Assembly (NCBI RefSeq): GCF_000720185.1
Contig: NZ_JOIY01000068.1
Span: 1 to 34,525, forward strand
DNA length: 34,525 nt
Direction: 5' to 3'
From: Streptomyces sp. NRRL S-340
GTDB lineage: Bacteria > Actinomycetota > Actinomycetes > Streptomycetales > Streptomycetaceae
The notes under the pieces: model-generated
Databases searched by the model: none
What the model was told of the DNA's origin: nothing
The model's input: only the letters and a program-made list of their open reading frames with translations
Made by a program: the position numbers and the translations under genes
Shown: in pieces, positions 16,397 to 23,816 of the stretch
Position numbering within the stretch: position 1 is the first letter of the stretch
Layout of the letters: every line of letters begins with the position of its first letter

Positions 16397-17004
16397 CGTG
16401 CCGTCAGCTTCTCCTCCTCCGACCGGCGGCTGAAGGCGATCGGCTGCACCTTCTTGCCCGGTTCCAGGTCCTGCGCCCCGACGTACCGGGTCTCGGCCAC
16501 CTTCCCGCCGGCGTCGACGAAGTCGATCTGAACGGCGTACGACGCCTTGCGGTCGGTCTTGTTGGTGATGGTGACCAGGACGGCGAGCACCCCTCCGGTG
16601 CGGTCCTTGGGCAGTCCGGTCACACCGACCTCGGAGACGGCGTTGCCCCTGCCGTGCACGCCCTTCAGTTCCTTCTCGGCCGCCGCGGCGGAGCGGGCGG
16701 TGTCCGCCGACACCGACGCCTCGAACGCGGAGGCGCGCGCCTCGGCGGAGGACGCCGCCGCCGAGGCCGACGCGCGGGCGGAGGAGACCGCCGCCGACGC
16801 GGACGAGGCGAGCGCGGAGGGCAGCGTCCCGGCGGAGAAGGAGGCCGTGTCCGGCGTGCTCGGGGTGCGTCCGGACCCCGAGCCGTTGCCGTTGCCGCCA
16901 CCGCATCCGGTCAGCGTGCCGGCCGCCAGCGTGCAGGTCAGTACGGCCACCGCCAGGGCGATGGGGCGCGGCCCGGCGAGGCCTGCGCGAGGCGGGAGAT
17001 GCAT
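16372..17004 (-). CDS. Secreted lipoprotein of unknown function
   Basis: This 210-residue protein has a lipoprotein signal peptide ending in the lipobox LTGC (C34), so it should be lipid-anchored outside the membrane. After a Gly/Asn/Ser linker comes an Ala/Ser/Glu-rich helical stretch (about 60-110) that could form a coiled coil. A C-terminal beta domain (about 120-200: VLVTITNKTDRKASYAVQIDF, VAETRYVGAQDLEPGKKV) has the character of FxLYD-type extracellular Ig-like domains. I cannot assign a function. The gene is convergent with the chitinase, with a bidirectional terminator between. The start at 17004 was taken because the signal peptide follows at once. Confidence 0.82.
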   Translation of the reverse strand: MHLPPRAGLAGPRPIALAVAVLTCTLAAGTLTGCGGGNGNGSGSGRTPSTPDTASFSAGTLPSALASSASAAVSSARASASAAASSAEARASAFEASVSADTARSAAAAEKELKGVHGRGNAVSEVGVTGLPKDRTGGVLAVLVTITNKTDRKASYAVQIDFVDAGGKVAETRYVGAQDLEPGKKVQPIAFSRRSEEEKLTARLTKAQRY

Positions 17005-17100
17005 GGCCCGTCCTTCGGGTGGGTGGGAGGAGTCCTGCCCTCATCGTCGGCGCAGACCACGCGGCGCGCGACCCGGCCGCCGCCGGCCCGGTGACACCCG

Positions 17101-17133
17101 CACCCGCCGGAGCCCACCTCTGTTCGCGGCTCT
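17101..17133 (-). repeat. Third, diverged copy of the 5030-5193 element end
   Basis: Positions 17101-17133 match 5161-5193 at 28 of 33 bases, covering the whole terminal arm (CCCAC...TGTTCGC.GCTCT). Only one end is recognisable; a partner inverted arm was not found nearby. It abuts the stop codon of the methyltransferase gene (TGA at 17135-17133), so it may act as part of its 3' end. Confidence 0.7.
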
Positions 17134-18182
17134 CAGTCCTTGCGGGCCACGATGACGTCCCGGTTGATCGCCTGGTCCACCCGGTGGACGAAGCCCCGGT
17201 ACGCCTCGGAGTCGCGGACGGTGAACCCGTGGCCGGCGAGGATCCCGGCCAGTTGATCCCGCCCGGCCACCAGCGTGTTCCAGGAGATGCCGATGGCGCC
17301 GCCGGGCCGCAGCAGGGGCTCCCACACCGGGACGGCCGCGGCCAGCAGGTCGACGGGGCTGCGCGACAGCCGTCCCGCGTTGCCGCCGCCGTGCGGACGG
17401 CTGCCGTGCTGCACGCCGTACGGGGCGTCGGTGACGATCAGGTCGAACTCGCCGCGGCGGAAGAAATCGCCGCTTGCGAGCGTGTCCGCGTTGACCACCG
17501 TGACGTCGATGGTGCTGCCCTCGCGGTACAGCTCCTTGGACGCCCCGAGACTGACCTGCAACCGCCGTCCCAGGGTCGCCTTGTTGCGGCGGACGGTCCC
17601 GGTCTCGGCGTGGTGCTTGAGCCTGCTGTTCTTCAGCCAGGTGCGGAAGAACGCCGAGTAGGCGTCGAAGTCCTTGGGGTCGATGTCCAGCCCGCTGGCG
17701 TCCATGCCGTACATGACCGCCTGGTTGAGCGTGGTGCCGCGGCCGCACATCGGGTCGAACAGGCGCAGCCGCCCGGTCAGCAGCCCGCCCGGCGTGTCCG
17801 TCGCCAGCGCGGTCACGTTCACCAGGAGCCTGGTGAAGTCCTCGTTCGTCTTGCCCGCGTACTTCTGGATGGTGAGCAGGTCGCTGCTGAACAGGTCGAG
17901 GGGCTTCTTGACGACCGGGCGCAGCACGTCCGGCTGCTCGACGGCGAAGAGGGCGTACAGCGAGGACAGGTTCGACAGCAGGCGGACCGCGGTGTCCGAC
18001 AGCGGCTCGGCGGTGAAGGTGACGTAGGGCACGCCGCCGATCTCGGTGACGGCGACGTCATGGACACCGCCGTCGATCACGGTCTCGCCGAACGCCCGGA
18101 GTTCCGCCATGGCCAGGTCGGGCGCGGAGCGGGCGTACACGCGGTTGTGCGAGGGCGAGACGAGAAACCCGTACCTGCTCAT
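17133..18182 (-). CDS. Trm11-like RNA (guanine-N2) methyltransferase family protein
   Basis: This 349-residue protein has a Rossmann-type SAM-dependent methyltransferase domain of the UPF0020/Trm11 type in its C-terminal half. Motif I is LFDPMCGRGTTLNQAVMYG, followed by ASGLDIDPKDFDAY (motif II). The catalytic motif IV reads TDAPYG, a variant of the N/D-P-P-Y of N-methyltransferases, and is followed by a flexible Gly-rich loop. The N-terminal ~150 residues (YGFLVSPSHNRVYARSAPDL...) have no THUMP signature I can identify but could bind RNA. The substrate is probably tRNA or rRNA; a DNA target is less likely. The start at 18182 gives the conserved-looking MSRYGFL. It follows the adenosine deaminase gene but with 153 bp between, so a common operon is uncertain. 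Confidence 0.83.
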   Translation of the reverse strand: MSRYGFLVSPSHNRVYARSAPDLAMAELRAFGETVIDGGVHDVAVTEIGGVPYVTFTAEPLSDTAVRLLSNLSSLYALFAVEQPDVLRPVVKKPLDLFSSDLLTIQKYAGKTNEDFTRLLVNVTALATDTPGGLLTGRLRLFDPMCGRGTTLNQAVMYGMDASGLDIDPKDFDAYSAFFRTWLKNSRLKHHAETGTVRRNKATLGRRLQVSLGASKELYREGSTIDVTVVNADTLASGDFFRRGEFDLIVTDAPYGVQHGSRPHGGGNAGRLSRSPVDLLAAAVPVWEPLLRPGGAIGISWNTLVAGRDQLAGILAGHGFTVRDSEAYRGFVHRVDQAINRDVIVARKD

Positions 18183-18335
18183 GTGCTTTCGGATCCTGCT
18201 TTCGAGTGGCTTCCGGCGACGGCCGCGGTGGTACTGACGCCCGGGGTGCGGCCCTGCTCGGAGCCGGTCGGTGACGCACCGACTTTACCCGAGCCGCCCG
18301 GGCCGGCGTGGGGGCGCCGGCCCGGGCGGACGCGG

Positions 18336-19967
18336 TCAGCCGCGGGGGGCGACGGCGTGCTCGAAGCGGTGGAAGGCGGTCTCCTGCCGCCACTCGAGGC
18401 GGGCCTTCAGGCTGGAGTCCAGCAGGCGGCGGCAGGCGGCGGCAGGCCGGTCGACGCCCGGCCGGGTGCCGCGGCAGGCGGCCGCGGCCACGTACCCGGA
18501 GCGTGTGGGGTTGCCCCGCCACAGGCTCGCGCCCGGTGCGAAGGCGTACTCCAGGGAGGCGCGCGCCAGGTTCTTCAGCTCCGCGTAGCCCAGCGCGTAG
18601 GTCCGGGCGGCGTACGCGTACTCGTGGGTGATGTCGATGCGGCTCACGCCGGGGTCGTCGGTGGCGAGGACGACCGGTACGCCGTAGCGGCGGTAGGTGC
18701 CGAAGGGGTGGTCGGCGCCCTTGACGCCGAGGATCTGGGCGTTGCTGGAGAAGGGCACCTCGACGGCGGTCTCCCGGGCGGCCATGGTGCGGGCGGTGCG
18801 CTGCCAGTCGTCCTCGTGGACCAGGTCGACTCCGTGGCCGATGCGTTCGGCACCGGCGACGTCCACCGCCTCCTTGATGTGGAACTTCAGGTCCTCGGGC
18901 TTGACCAGGCCCGGCCACAGTTCCCCGGCGTGGAGGGTGAGGTGCGCGTGCGGGTAGACGCCGCGCAGGTACTTGAGCATGCGCATCTGCAGGCTGTAGT
19001 TGCGCAGGGAGCTGTCCCAGTCCTCGGGCTGGACCAGGTTGACCGCGACGTAGCGGTGGTCGCGCTCGGCCAGGCGCATGCCGAGGGCCATCTGGGTGAA
19101 GACCCGCGCCGGTGAACTGCCGCGCGAGACCTGGGAGATCCAGCGTACGGTCAGCGCGCAGCCGGGCCGTGCCGCGGTGGTGCCGCAGTGCTCGGTGGTG
19201 CGGAACTCGGCGTCGGAGTCGTCGGTCTCCTTGCTCGCCTCGGCCACCAGCCGGTCGAGTCCGCCGCCCGCCGCGAGCCTGCGGTGCAGGGCGGCCAGGT
19301 CGTCGTCCCAGCCGACCTGGTCGGCGAGCTTCTTCGCGCTCTCCGAGGCGGGGGTGACCATGGTCTCCAGGTAGAACTGGTTCTGGGCGGCCGCGTGGTC
19401 GGCCACGTCGGCGAGCAGCTTGCCGCGGTGCCGCCAGGACACCTCGCCGAACTTGCCGAAGGTGTCGAAGAAGTGGTCGTGGCCGTTGCCGCCGGGCGGG
19501 AAGTCCTGCATGGACCAGGCGCGCACGATCGCGTCGCGGAAGGCCTTGTCGGTGCGGGCGTCGGCGGCGGGGCGGGTGCCCGGGCCGCAGGGCGGGGTCC
19601 TGGCCGTCATGGTCGCGGTCTCCACGCACAGCCCGTCCTCGGCGGCCAGTTCGATGAGGTACTCCGTGGTGACCGCGCCGGAGAGGTGGTTGTGCAGGTC
19701 GCCGCCCTTGGGCATGCGCTCGAAGAAGCGGCGCAGCGCCTCGGGGTCGCGCCGGATCGAGCGCAGGTACGCGTCGGTGGCGGCCTCCGCCGGGGTCGTG
19801 GGCGGCCGTACGGCCGCGGTGCCGCCGCCGGCCTGGGCGGGCAGCGGGTGGGCCACGGCGGGCGAGGCCGGGGACGCGGCGAGGGTGGACAGCGCCGTGA
19901 GGCACACGAGACCTGACGTGACCAGGCTCCTGCGTCGGCGCCCGGACCGGGTGGGTTCGGTATTCAC
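18336..19967 (-). CDS. Secreted adenosine deaminase (ADGF-like)
   Basis: This 543-residue protein carries a twin-Arg-rich signal peptide (RRRRSLVTSGLVCLTALSTLAA, cleavage near VAHPLP). A metal-dependent adenosine deaminase domain follows: GGDLHNHLSGAV with zinc ligands H92 and H94, LTLHAGE with the catalytic Glu, ERIGHGVDLVH, and ATDDPGVSR with the zinc-binding Asp. It should convert extracellular adenosine to inosine. The protein is longer than cytosolic Add (about 340 residues) and has the inserted region of secreted ADGF/CECR1-type enzymes. Cys pairs (TEHCG, PGCAL, AACRGT, ACRRL) are consistent with an exported, disulfide-bonded enzyme. The start is GTG at 19967, with a weak GCAGGC upstream. 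Confidence 0.93.
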   Translation of the reverse strand: MNTEPTRSGRRRRSLVTSGLVCLTALSTLAASPASPAVAHPLPAQAGGGTAAVRPPTTPAEAATDAYLRSIRRDPEALRRFFERMPKGGDLHNHLSGAVTTEYLIELAAEDGLCVETATMTARTPPCGPGTRPAADARTDKAFRDAIVRAWSMQDFPPGGNGHDHFFDTFGKFGEVSWRHRGKLLADVADHAAAQNQFYLETMVTPASESAKKLADQVGWDDDLAALHRRLAAGGGLDRLVAEASKETDDSDAEFRTTEHCGTTAARPGCALTVRWISQVSRGSSPARVFTQMALGMRLAERDHRYVAVNLVQPEDWDSSLRNYSLQMRMLKYLRGVYPHAHLTLHAGELWPGLVKPEDLKFHIKEAVDVAGAERIGHGVDLVHEDDWQRTARTMAARETAVEVPFSSNAQILGVKGADHPFGTYRRYGVPVVLATDDPGVSRIDITHEYAYAARTYALGYAELKNLARASLEYAFAPGASLWRGNPTRSGYVAAAACRGTRPGVDRPAAACRRLLDSSLKARLEWRQETAFHRFEHAVAPRG

Positions 19968-20406
19968 GCCTGCATCATCACGAGCCCGGGCGGCCCGGGT
20001 CCGGCGAGCGCGCGGAGATCCACTCGACAGGGTGACGGGGCGGCGGGTGCGCGCCCTCCCGCGGCCCGCCCCTTCGGGGCGCGGACCGTACTTCCTCTGT
20101 GCGCCGTGCCGGAAGGCGTCCGCGATCGCGGTCCCCCGGCGTTGTCAGTGGTGCTCCGTAGTGTGGAACCACCATCCGAACGGACCGGATTCCCGGCCGG
20201 GTTGCGCGAGCCCGGCATGCGACGTCCACCGGCGGAGGAGGGCGTTCCGTGCTGTGCGCGGCGACCGTTCGTCACCGGTTCACGCAGGCGCCCGACGACT
20301 TGACCAGGCCGAGACACCGACAGGCACGCCTCCACGGAGGAAGCCGCTTCCCCGCAGGGCACCGCACGCGGCCCGCGGAGGAGACGAAGGGAAGGGGACC
20401 GACGCG
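19968..20406 (+). other. Intergenic region upstream of the VWA gene
   Basis: This 439-bp gap between divergent adenosine deaminase and VWA genes holds the DNA-damage-type promoter at 20142-20164. Downstream of it, an ATG at 20218 opens a 28-codon frame (MRRPPAEEGVP...) without a good ribosome site; I do not call it a gene. The VWA frame stays open across the region, but the encoded sequence is not domain-like. The predicted leader is about 235 nt. Confidence 0.6.
20142..20164 (+). promoter_or_regulatory. RecA-NDp/PafBC-type DNA-damage promoter
   Basis: TTGTCAGTG (20142-20150), then exactly 8 nt (GTGCTCCG), then TAGTGT (20159-20164). This matches every fixed position of the RecA-independent DNA-damage promoter consensus known in mycobacteria and other actinobacteria, TTGTCRGTG-N8-TAnnnT, which is activated through PafBC. 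The transcript would start near 20171 and run into the VWA gene. Confidence 0.75.
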
Positions 20407-21504
20407 ATGAGCGCAACGGTGAAGGACCGCCTCGAGAAGCACTTCGTGAACCACGTCGCTCTCGTCATCGACAAGTCCGGTTCGATGCGGGGCCATTCGG
20501 AGCAGCTCATCCGCGTGGTGGACGAGTTCGTGAAGGGGTTGCAGGAGGAGTCCGACCGGCTCGGCCACGAGACCCGGATCAGTCTCTACGCCTTCGACCA
20601 CCTGGTGGAGAACCTGGTCTGGGACATGGACGTGAAGCACCTGCCGTCCATGCGCGGCCTGTACACGGTGGAGAACGGCGCGACCGCGCTGATCCAGGCG
20701 TCCGTCAAGGCGCTGGACGACCTCGGCCACATATGGGAGGAGTACGGCGAGCACAGCTTCCTCCAGGTCGTCGTGACCGACGGCGAGGAGAACGCGTCCG
20801 GCGCGGACACCACGGGCTCGCGCCACGACCACCTTCCCGACGGCCGCGTCGTCCTCGACGCCTGGCGCGACCGGATCACCCGGAAGATGAACGGCCTCCC
20901 CGGTCACTGGACCTCGGCCATCATGGTGCCGAACTCCCTGGCCAAGCGCACCGCCCAGCAGTACGGCTTTCCGACGGGCAACATCTCGATCTGGGACGCC
21001 GACTCGGCCCAGGGCGTCGAAGAGGCGATCGGCACCGTCAAGTCGGCCGCCACGAGGTTCCTGCGCGACCGCGAGCAGGGCGTGCGCGGAACCAGGAACC
21101 TCTTCGCGGTGGGGCAGGACCTGAGCACGGGCGACGTGAAGTCCAGCCTCCGGTCCCTCGACGCCGGCAGGTACGTGCTGATCCCGGTGGACCGGCAGAC
21201 GTCGATCCGTGACTTCGTCACCGGTGCCGGGCACCCGTACCGGACCGGCTGCGCCTTCTACGAGCTGTCCAAGCGGGAGAAGATCCAGGCCGGCAAGAAG
21301 ATCGCCGTGGCGGAGAAGGACCCCGCCACCGGCCGGACGACCGGGAAGGTCTTCACCGGTCCCGCGGCCCGGCAGCTCCTCGGCCTGCCGCAGACGGAGG
21401 TCACGGTGACCCCCGGGAGCAACGCGGCGTACACCGTGTTCGTCCAGTCGACCTCGGTCAACCGGAAGCTGGTCCCGGGGACCAGACTGCTCGTGCTCCT
21501 GTAG
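20407..21504 (+). CDS. VWA domain protein, predicted DNA-damage inducible
   Basis: This 365-residue cytoplasmic protein has a von Willebrand factor A domain at its N-terminus. The metal-ion-dependent adhesion site is complete: DKSGS (22-26), a Thr in GATALIQ, and the Asp in VVTDGEEN. The following region (SAIMVPNSLAKRTAQQYGFPTGNISIWDA) completes the Rossmann-like fold. The C-terminal ~130 residues (RYVLIPVDRQTSIRDFV...GAGHPYRTGCAFYELSKRE) have no family I recognise. There is no signal or membrane segment. VWA proteins mediate metal-dependent protein contacts, often with AAA ATPases or stress factors, but none is adjacent. The ATG at 20407 has the strong purine site AAGGGAAGGGG upstream. The promoter motif suggests induction by DNA damage. 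Confidence 0.88.
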   Translation: MSATVKDRLEKHFVNHVALVIDKSGSMRGHSEQLIRVVDEFVKGLQEESDRLGHETRISLYAFDHLVENLVWDMDVKHLPSMRGLYTVENGATALIQASVKALDDLGHIWEEYGEHSFLQVVVTDGEENASGADTTGSRHDHLPDGRVVLDAWRDRITRKMNGLPGHWTSAIMVPNSLAKRTAQQYGFPTGNISIWDADSAQGVEEAIGTVKSAATRFLRDREQGVRGTRNLFAVGQDLSTGDVKSSLRSLDAGRYVLIPVDRQTSIRDFVTGAGHPYRTGCAFYELSKREKIQAGKKIAVAEKDPATGRTTGKVFTGPAARQLLGLPQTEVTVTPGSNAAYTVFVQSTSVNRKLVPGTRLLVLL

Positions 21505-21506
21505 GA

Positions 21507-21558
21507 GGCACGGATCTCCCCGGGCGGGAGGGCGCGGCCGGCGCGGGGGATCCGTGCC
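21507..21558. terminator. Bidirectional terminator between VWA and desaturase-like genes
   Basis: GGCACGGATCTCCCC (21507-21521) pairs with GGGGGATCCGTGCC (21545-21558) in a 14-bp stem with one bulge and a GC-rich interior. It follows the VWA stop by 2 bp and lies 100 bp beyond the stop of the convergent operon. Confidence 0.75.
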
Positions 21559-21657
21559 GGGGCGCCGTCCGGTCCGGGGGCCGCGGCCCGGGGACGGGTG
21601 GCCCGGGCGCGCGGAGGCTCCCGGCGCCGTTCACCTCCGCCGCCTCTCCGGGACCGT

Positions 21658-23175
21658 TCAGGCGGGCGGCGCGACCAGCAGCAGTCCCCGCACCAGAGCG
21701 GAGTCGACCGCTCGCCCCACGCGCCCTTCGCAGAGGGCTGCGCTGTAGCTGCGACGGCCCGGCAGAGGGGCGAGCCCTTCGCGGATGAAAGCCGGACGCA
21801 GGTCCTTGTCCATCGGCGTGACGAGGCTCTGGGCGACGCGTTCGAAGTTTCCGGACCAGCAGTCGAGGACGAAGGTGTCGTAGGCGCTCAGGCGCATGAC
21901 CACACAGCCCCAGTCGAGCAGTCCCGGAACCGTGCGCCGCAGGAGTTCCGGGTACTCGGTGAAGTGGGCGCGCGGGTTCAGGTGGTGGATCAGGTGGTAG
22001 TTGTCGTAGAAGGCCCAGTCCGTGCCGAACGAGGGGACCTCCGTGGCGGGTTCCGCGCCCTGGGCGTGGGTGGGGTCGCCGTCCAGGGCCGCGACCAGGT
22101 GCTCCCGCGGCAGCCACAGGATGGTACTGGCCTTGGGGTGACGGGGATCGGCCGGATCGCTGAGACCGTGCCAGACGTACTGGGCCTTGGCGGTGTTGAC
22201 CGCCCGGTACAGCGCCGTCCCGATCAGCCAGTAGCCGAGGAACCGGTCCATGACGACCAGGTACGCGGTGACGGCCCAGAAAGCGGTGACGCCGAGGACG
22301 AGCAGCGCTTTCCGGGAGCCTCGGCAGCGCCGGTGGAACGCGACCTTTCCCGAGGTCAGCAGGATGAAGCAGGTCTTCAGCCCGAAGACGCAGAACTCCA
22401 GCACCCTGGAACGGTCATACGGCAGAGGTGAGTGGATGTCATCGGGGCCCGCGTTCTCCGGGTGGTGGATCACGATGTGCTCGGTCGCGTAGAGCCGCGG
22501 AAGCGAGCCGATCATCGGACCCATGACCCAGTCCGAAAGAGCCCGCCAGAAGGCTGTCAGCAGGGGGCGGCCGCGAAGGTCGAGCACCTGGCAGTGCATG
22601 TCCCAGTGGAAGTACGCCTCGAAGTCGATCCACGCCGGAGCCAGGTATTTGATCAGGAACAGGAAGAGCGTGACGCAGCTCAGCAGGCCGGTGGCCGGAC
22701 CGACGGTCGACGCGGCGAGGACGAGCGGCACGCAGTGGAGGAGCTGTACCCGGGCCAGGTGCTGCAGCCGGCGATCGGCGAAGCGCCGGGGCGGGGCGCC
22801 GAGCGGCGCGTAGCCCGCGGCCAGGGACCACGGCTCGAAGGCGGCGATGTAGGCCTCGCGGTGCAGGCAGACGGAGTAGACCTCCGCGAGGGCGAGCGCC
22901 GGGACGGCCAGGGCCGCCCACACCACTGCCCGCAGCGGTCCACCGCCCGGCCACGAGTGCGCGAGACCGAGAACGTACGGCGGCACGAGGGCGTAGAGCG
23001 GCAGAAGGGGAGCGAGGTACGTGGTGAGGCGCCACGGGAGGAATCTTCTGATGACCGGGGCGTGCCGACCGTAGGAGAAGCGGTCGTACCGGCCGATCAG
23101 TTCGATGAGGATCAGGAGGGGAAAGGTGACGACCACTCCGGCGCAGACCACAGCGAGCCCCGCGGCCTTCTTCAC
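21658..23175 (-). CDS. Membrane fatty acid desaturase/hydroxylase-like oxygenase
   Basis: This 505-residue integral membrane protein has the three histidine boxes of the fatty acid desaturase superfamily: HWDMH (190-194), HIVIHH (233-238) and HLIHH (394-398). These bind a di-iron centre used with O2 to desaturate or hydroxylate an acyl chain or similar substrate. Hydrophobic segments occur at about 8-27, 52-72, 83-100, 148-178, 290-310. The spacing of about 155 residues between boxes 2 and 3, and the length, exceed classical desaturases (about 350). The GTG at 23175 has AGGGGG upstream and is 32 bp from the preceding stop, so it is the third gene of the ATP-grasp/decarboxylase operon. The last ~65 residues have no recognisable motif. 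The substrate is unknown. Confidence 0.85.
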   Translation of the reverse strand: MKKAAGLAVVCAGVVVTFPLLILIELIGRYDRFSYGRHAPVIRRFLPWRLTTYLAPLLPLYALVPPYVLGLAHSWPGGGPLRAVVWAALAVPALALAEVYSVCLHREAYIAAFEPWSLAAGYAPLGAPPRRFADRRLQHLARVQLLHCVPLVLAASTVGPATGLLSCVTLFLFLIKYLAPAWIDFEAYFHWDMHCQVLDLRGRPLLTAFWRALSDWVMGPMIGSLPRLYATEHIVIHHPENAGPDDIHSPLPYDRSRVLEFCVFGLKTCFILLTSGKVAFHRRCRGSRKALLVLGVTAFWAVTAYLVVMDRFLGYWLIGTALYRAVNTAKAQYVWHGLSDPADPRHPKASTILWLPREHLVAALDGDPTHAQGAEPATEVPSFGTDWAFYDNYHLIHHLNPRAHFTEYPELLRRTVPGLLDWGCVVMRLSAYDTFVLDCWSGNFERVAQSLVTPMDKDLRPAFIREGLAPLPGRRSYSAALCEGRVGRAVDSALVRGLLLVAPPA

Positions 23176-23207
23176 GCCCGACCCCCTGCCCGGTCCGTCC
23201 CGGCCCT

Positions 23208-23816
23208 TCACGGGCCGGACTCCGCGTCCCGCCCGTCCCGCTGCTCCTCCGCGGCCTGCTGCCAGTCCGCTCCTTCCTCTCGGACGGCCACCACCTGCCC
23301 GGCGAGAACATGCGATCCCGGTCCGGCGAACCACCGCGCCTCGGTCGGGTCCCACCAGCGCCCTCCGATGCGGAGCACCTCGTGGTGCACCACGTCGTCA
23401 CCGATCCAGGTGCCGTCCGCGTCGGACTCCGACCACGTCGACCGCCAGTGCGCGGCGGCGCGGACGGCCGGCCGGAGCGCCGCGCGTCCCCGTGCGTACG
23501 GCACACCGGCCAGGGTGAGCAGCTCGCCCGCCAGGTCCGCGTGGACGCCGCAGTCGCCGACCAGCTCGTCCGGCTGGGCGAGCCGGCACCAGTGGACCGG
23601 CCACCGGGTGGGTCCCCAGCCGACGACCAGCGGTATCGCGGCCAGCCGGGAGCCCGTGTCGGCCCAGCGGTCGAAGCGCCGCAGGATGAAGCTCCGTGCT
23701 TCGCCGCAGCAGAGGTCGCCGTGGTGGGAGATCCGGGACAGCCCGATCGAGTCGATGCGCCGTCGGTCCCCGGGGCCGAAGACGGGTCCCGGCGAACGCC
23801 GCGGGCCGCCGCTCAC
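23208..23816 (-). CDS. Small transglutaminase-like protein
   Basis: This 202-residue protein has the order Cys-His-Asp expected of the transglutaminase-like fold: VGDCGVHADLAGELL (C89), then VVHHEVLRIGGRWWDPTEARW (H144/H145, D156). The second segment resembles the usual H-x-E/W-V...W..xDPT pattern. Such proteins cleave or form amide bonds through a cysteine acyl-enzyme. There is no signal peptide. The start GTG at 23816 overlaps the stop of the fusion gene as GTGA, so translation is coupled. Encoded between the ATP-grasp/decarboxylase fusion and the membrane oxygenase, it could transfer an acyl group or release a protecting group. Assignment rests on motif reading alone, and a general papain-like fold is an alternative. 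Confidence 0.7.
   Translation of the reverse strand: MSGGPRRSPGPVFGPGDRRRIDSIGLSRISHHGDLCCGEARSFILRRFDRWADTGSRLAAIPLVVGWGPTRWPVHWCRLAQPDELVGDCGVHADLAGELLTLAGVPYARGRAALRPAVRAAAHWRSTWSESDADGTWIGDDVVHHEVLRIGGRWWDPTEARWFAGPGSHVLAGQVVAVREEGADWQQAAEEQRDGRDAESGP

Noticed and set aside
20106..20303. Possible small ORFs between the damage promoter and the VWA gene
   Set aside because: No ribosome site, Arg/Pro-rich composition and no recognisable features; treated as leader sequence.
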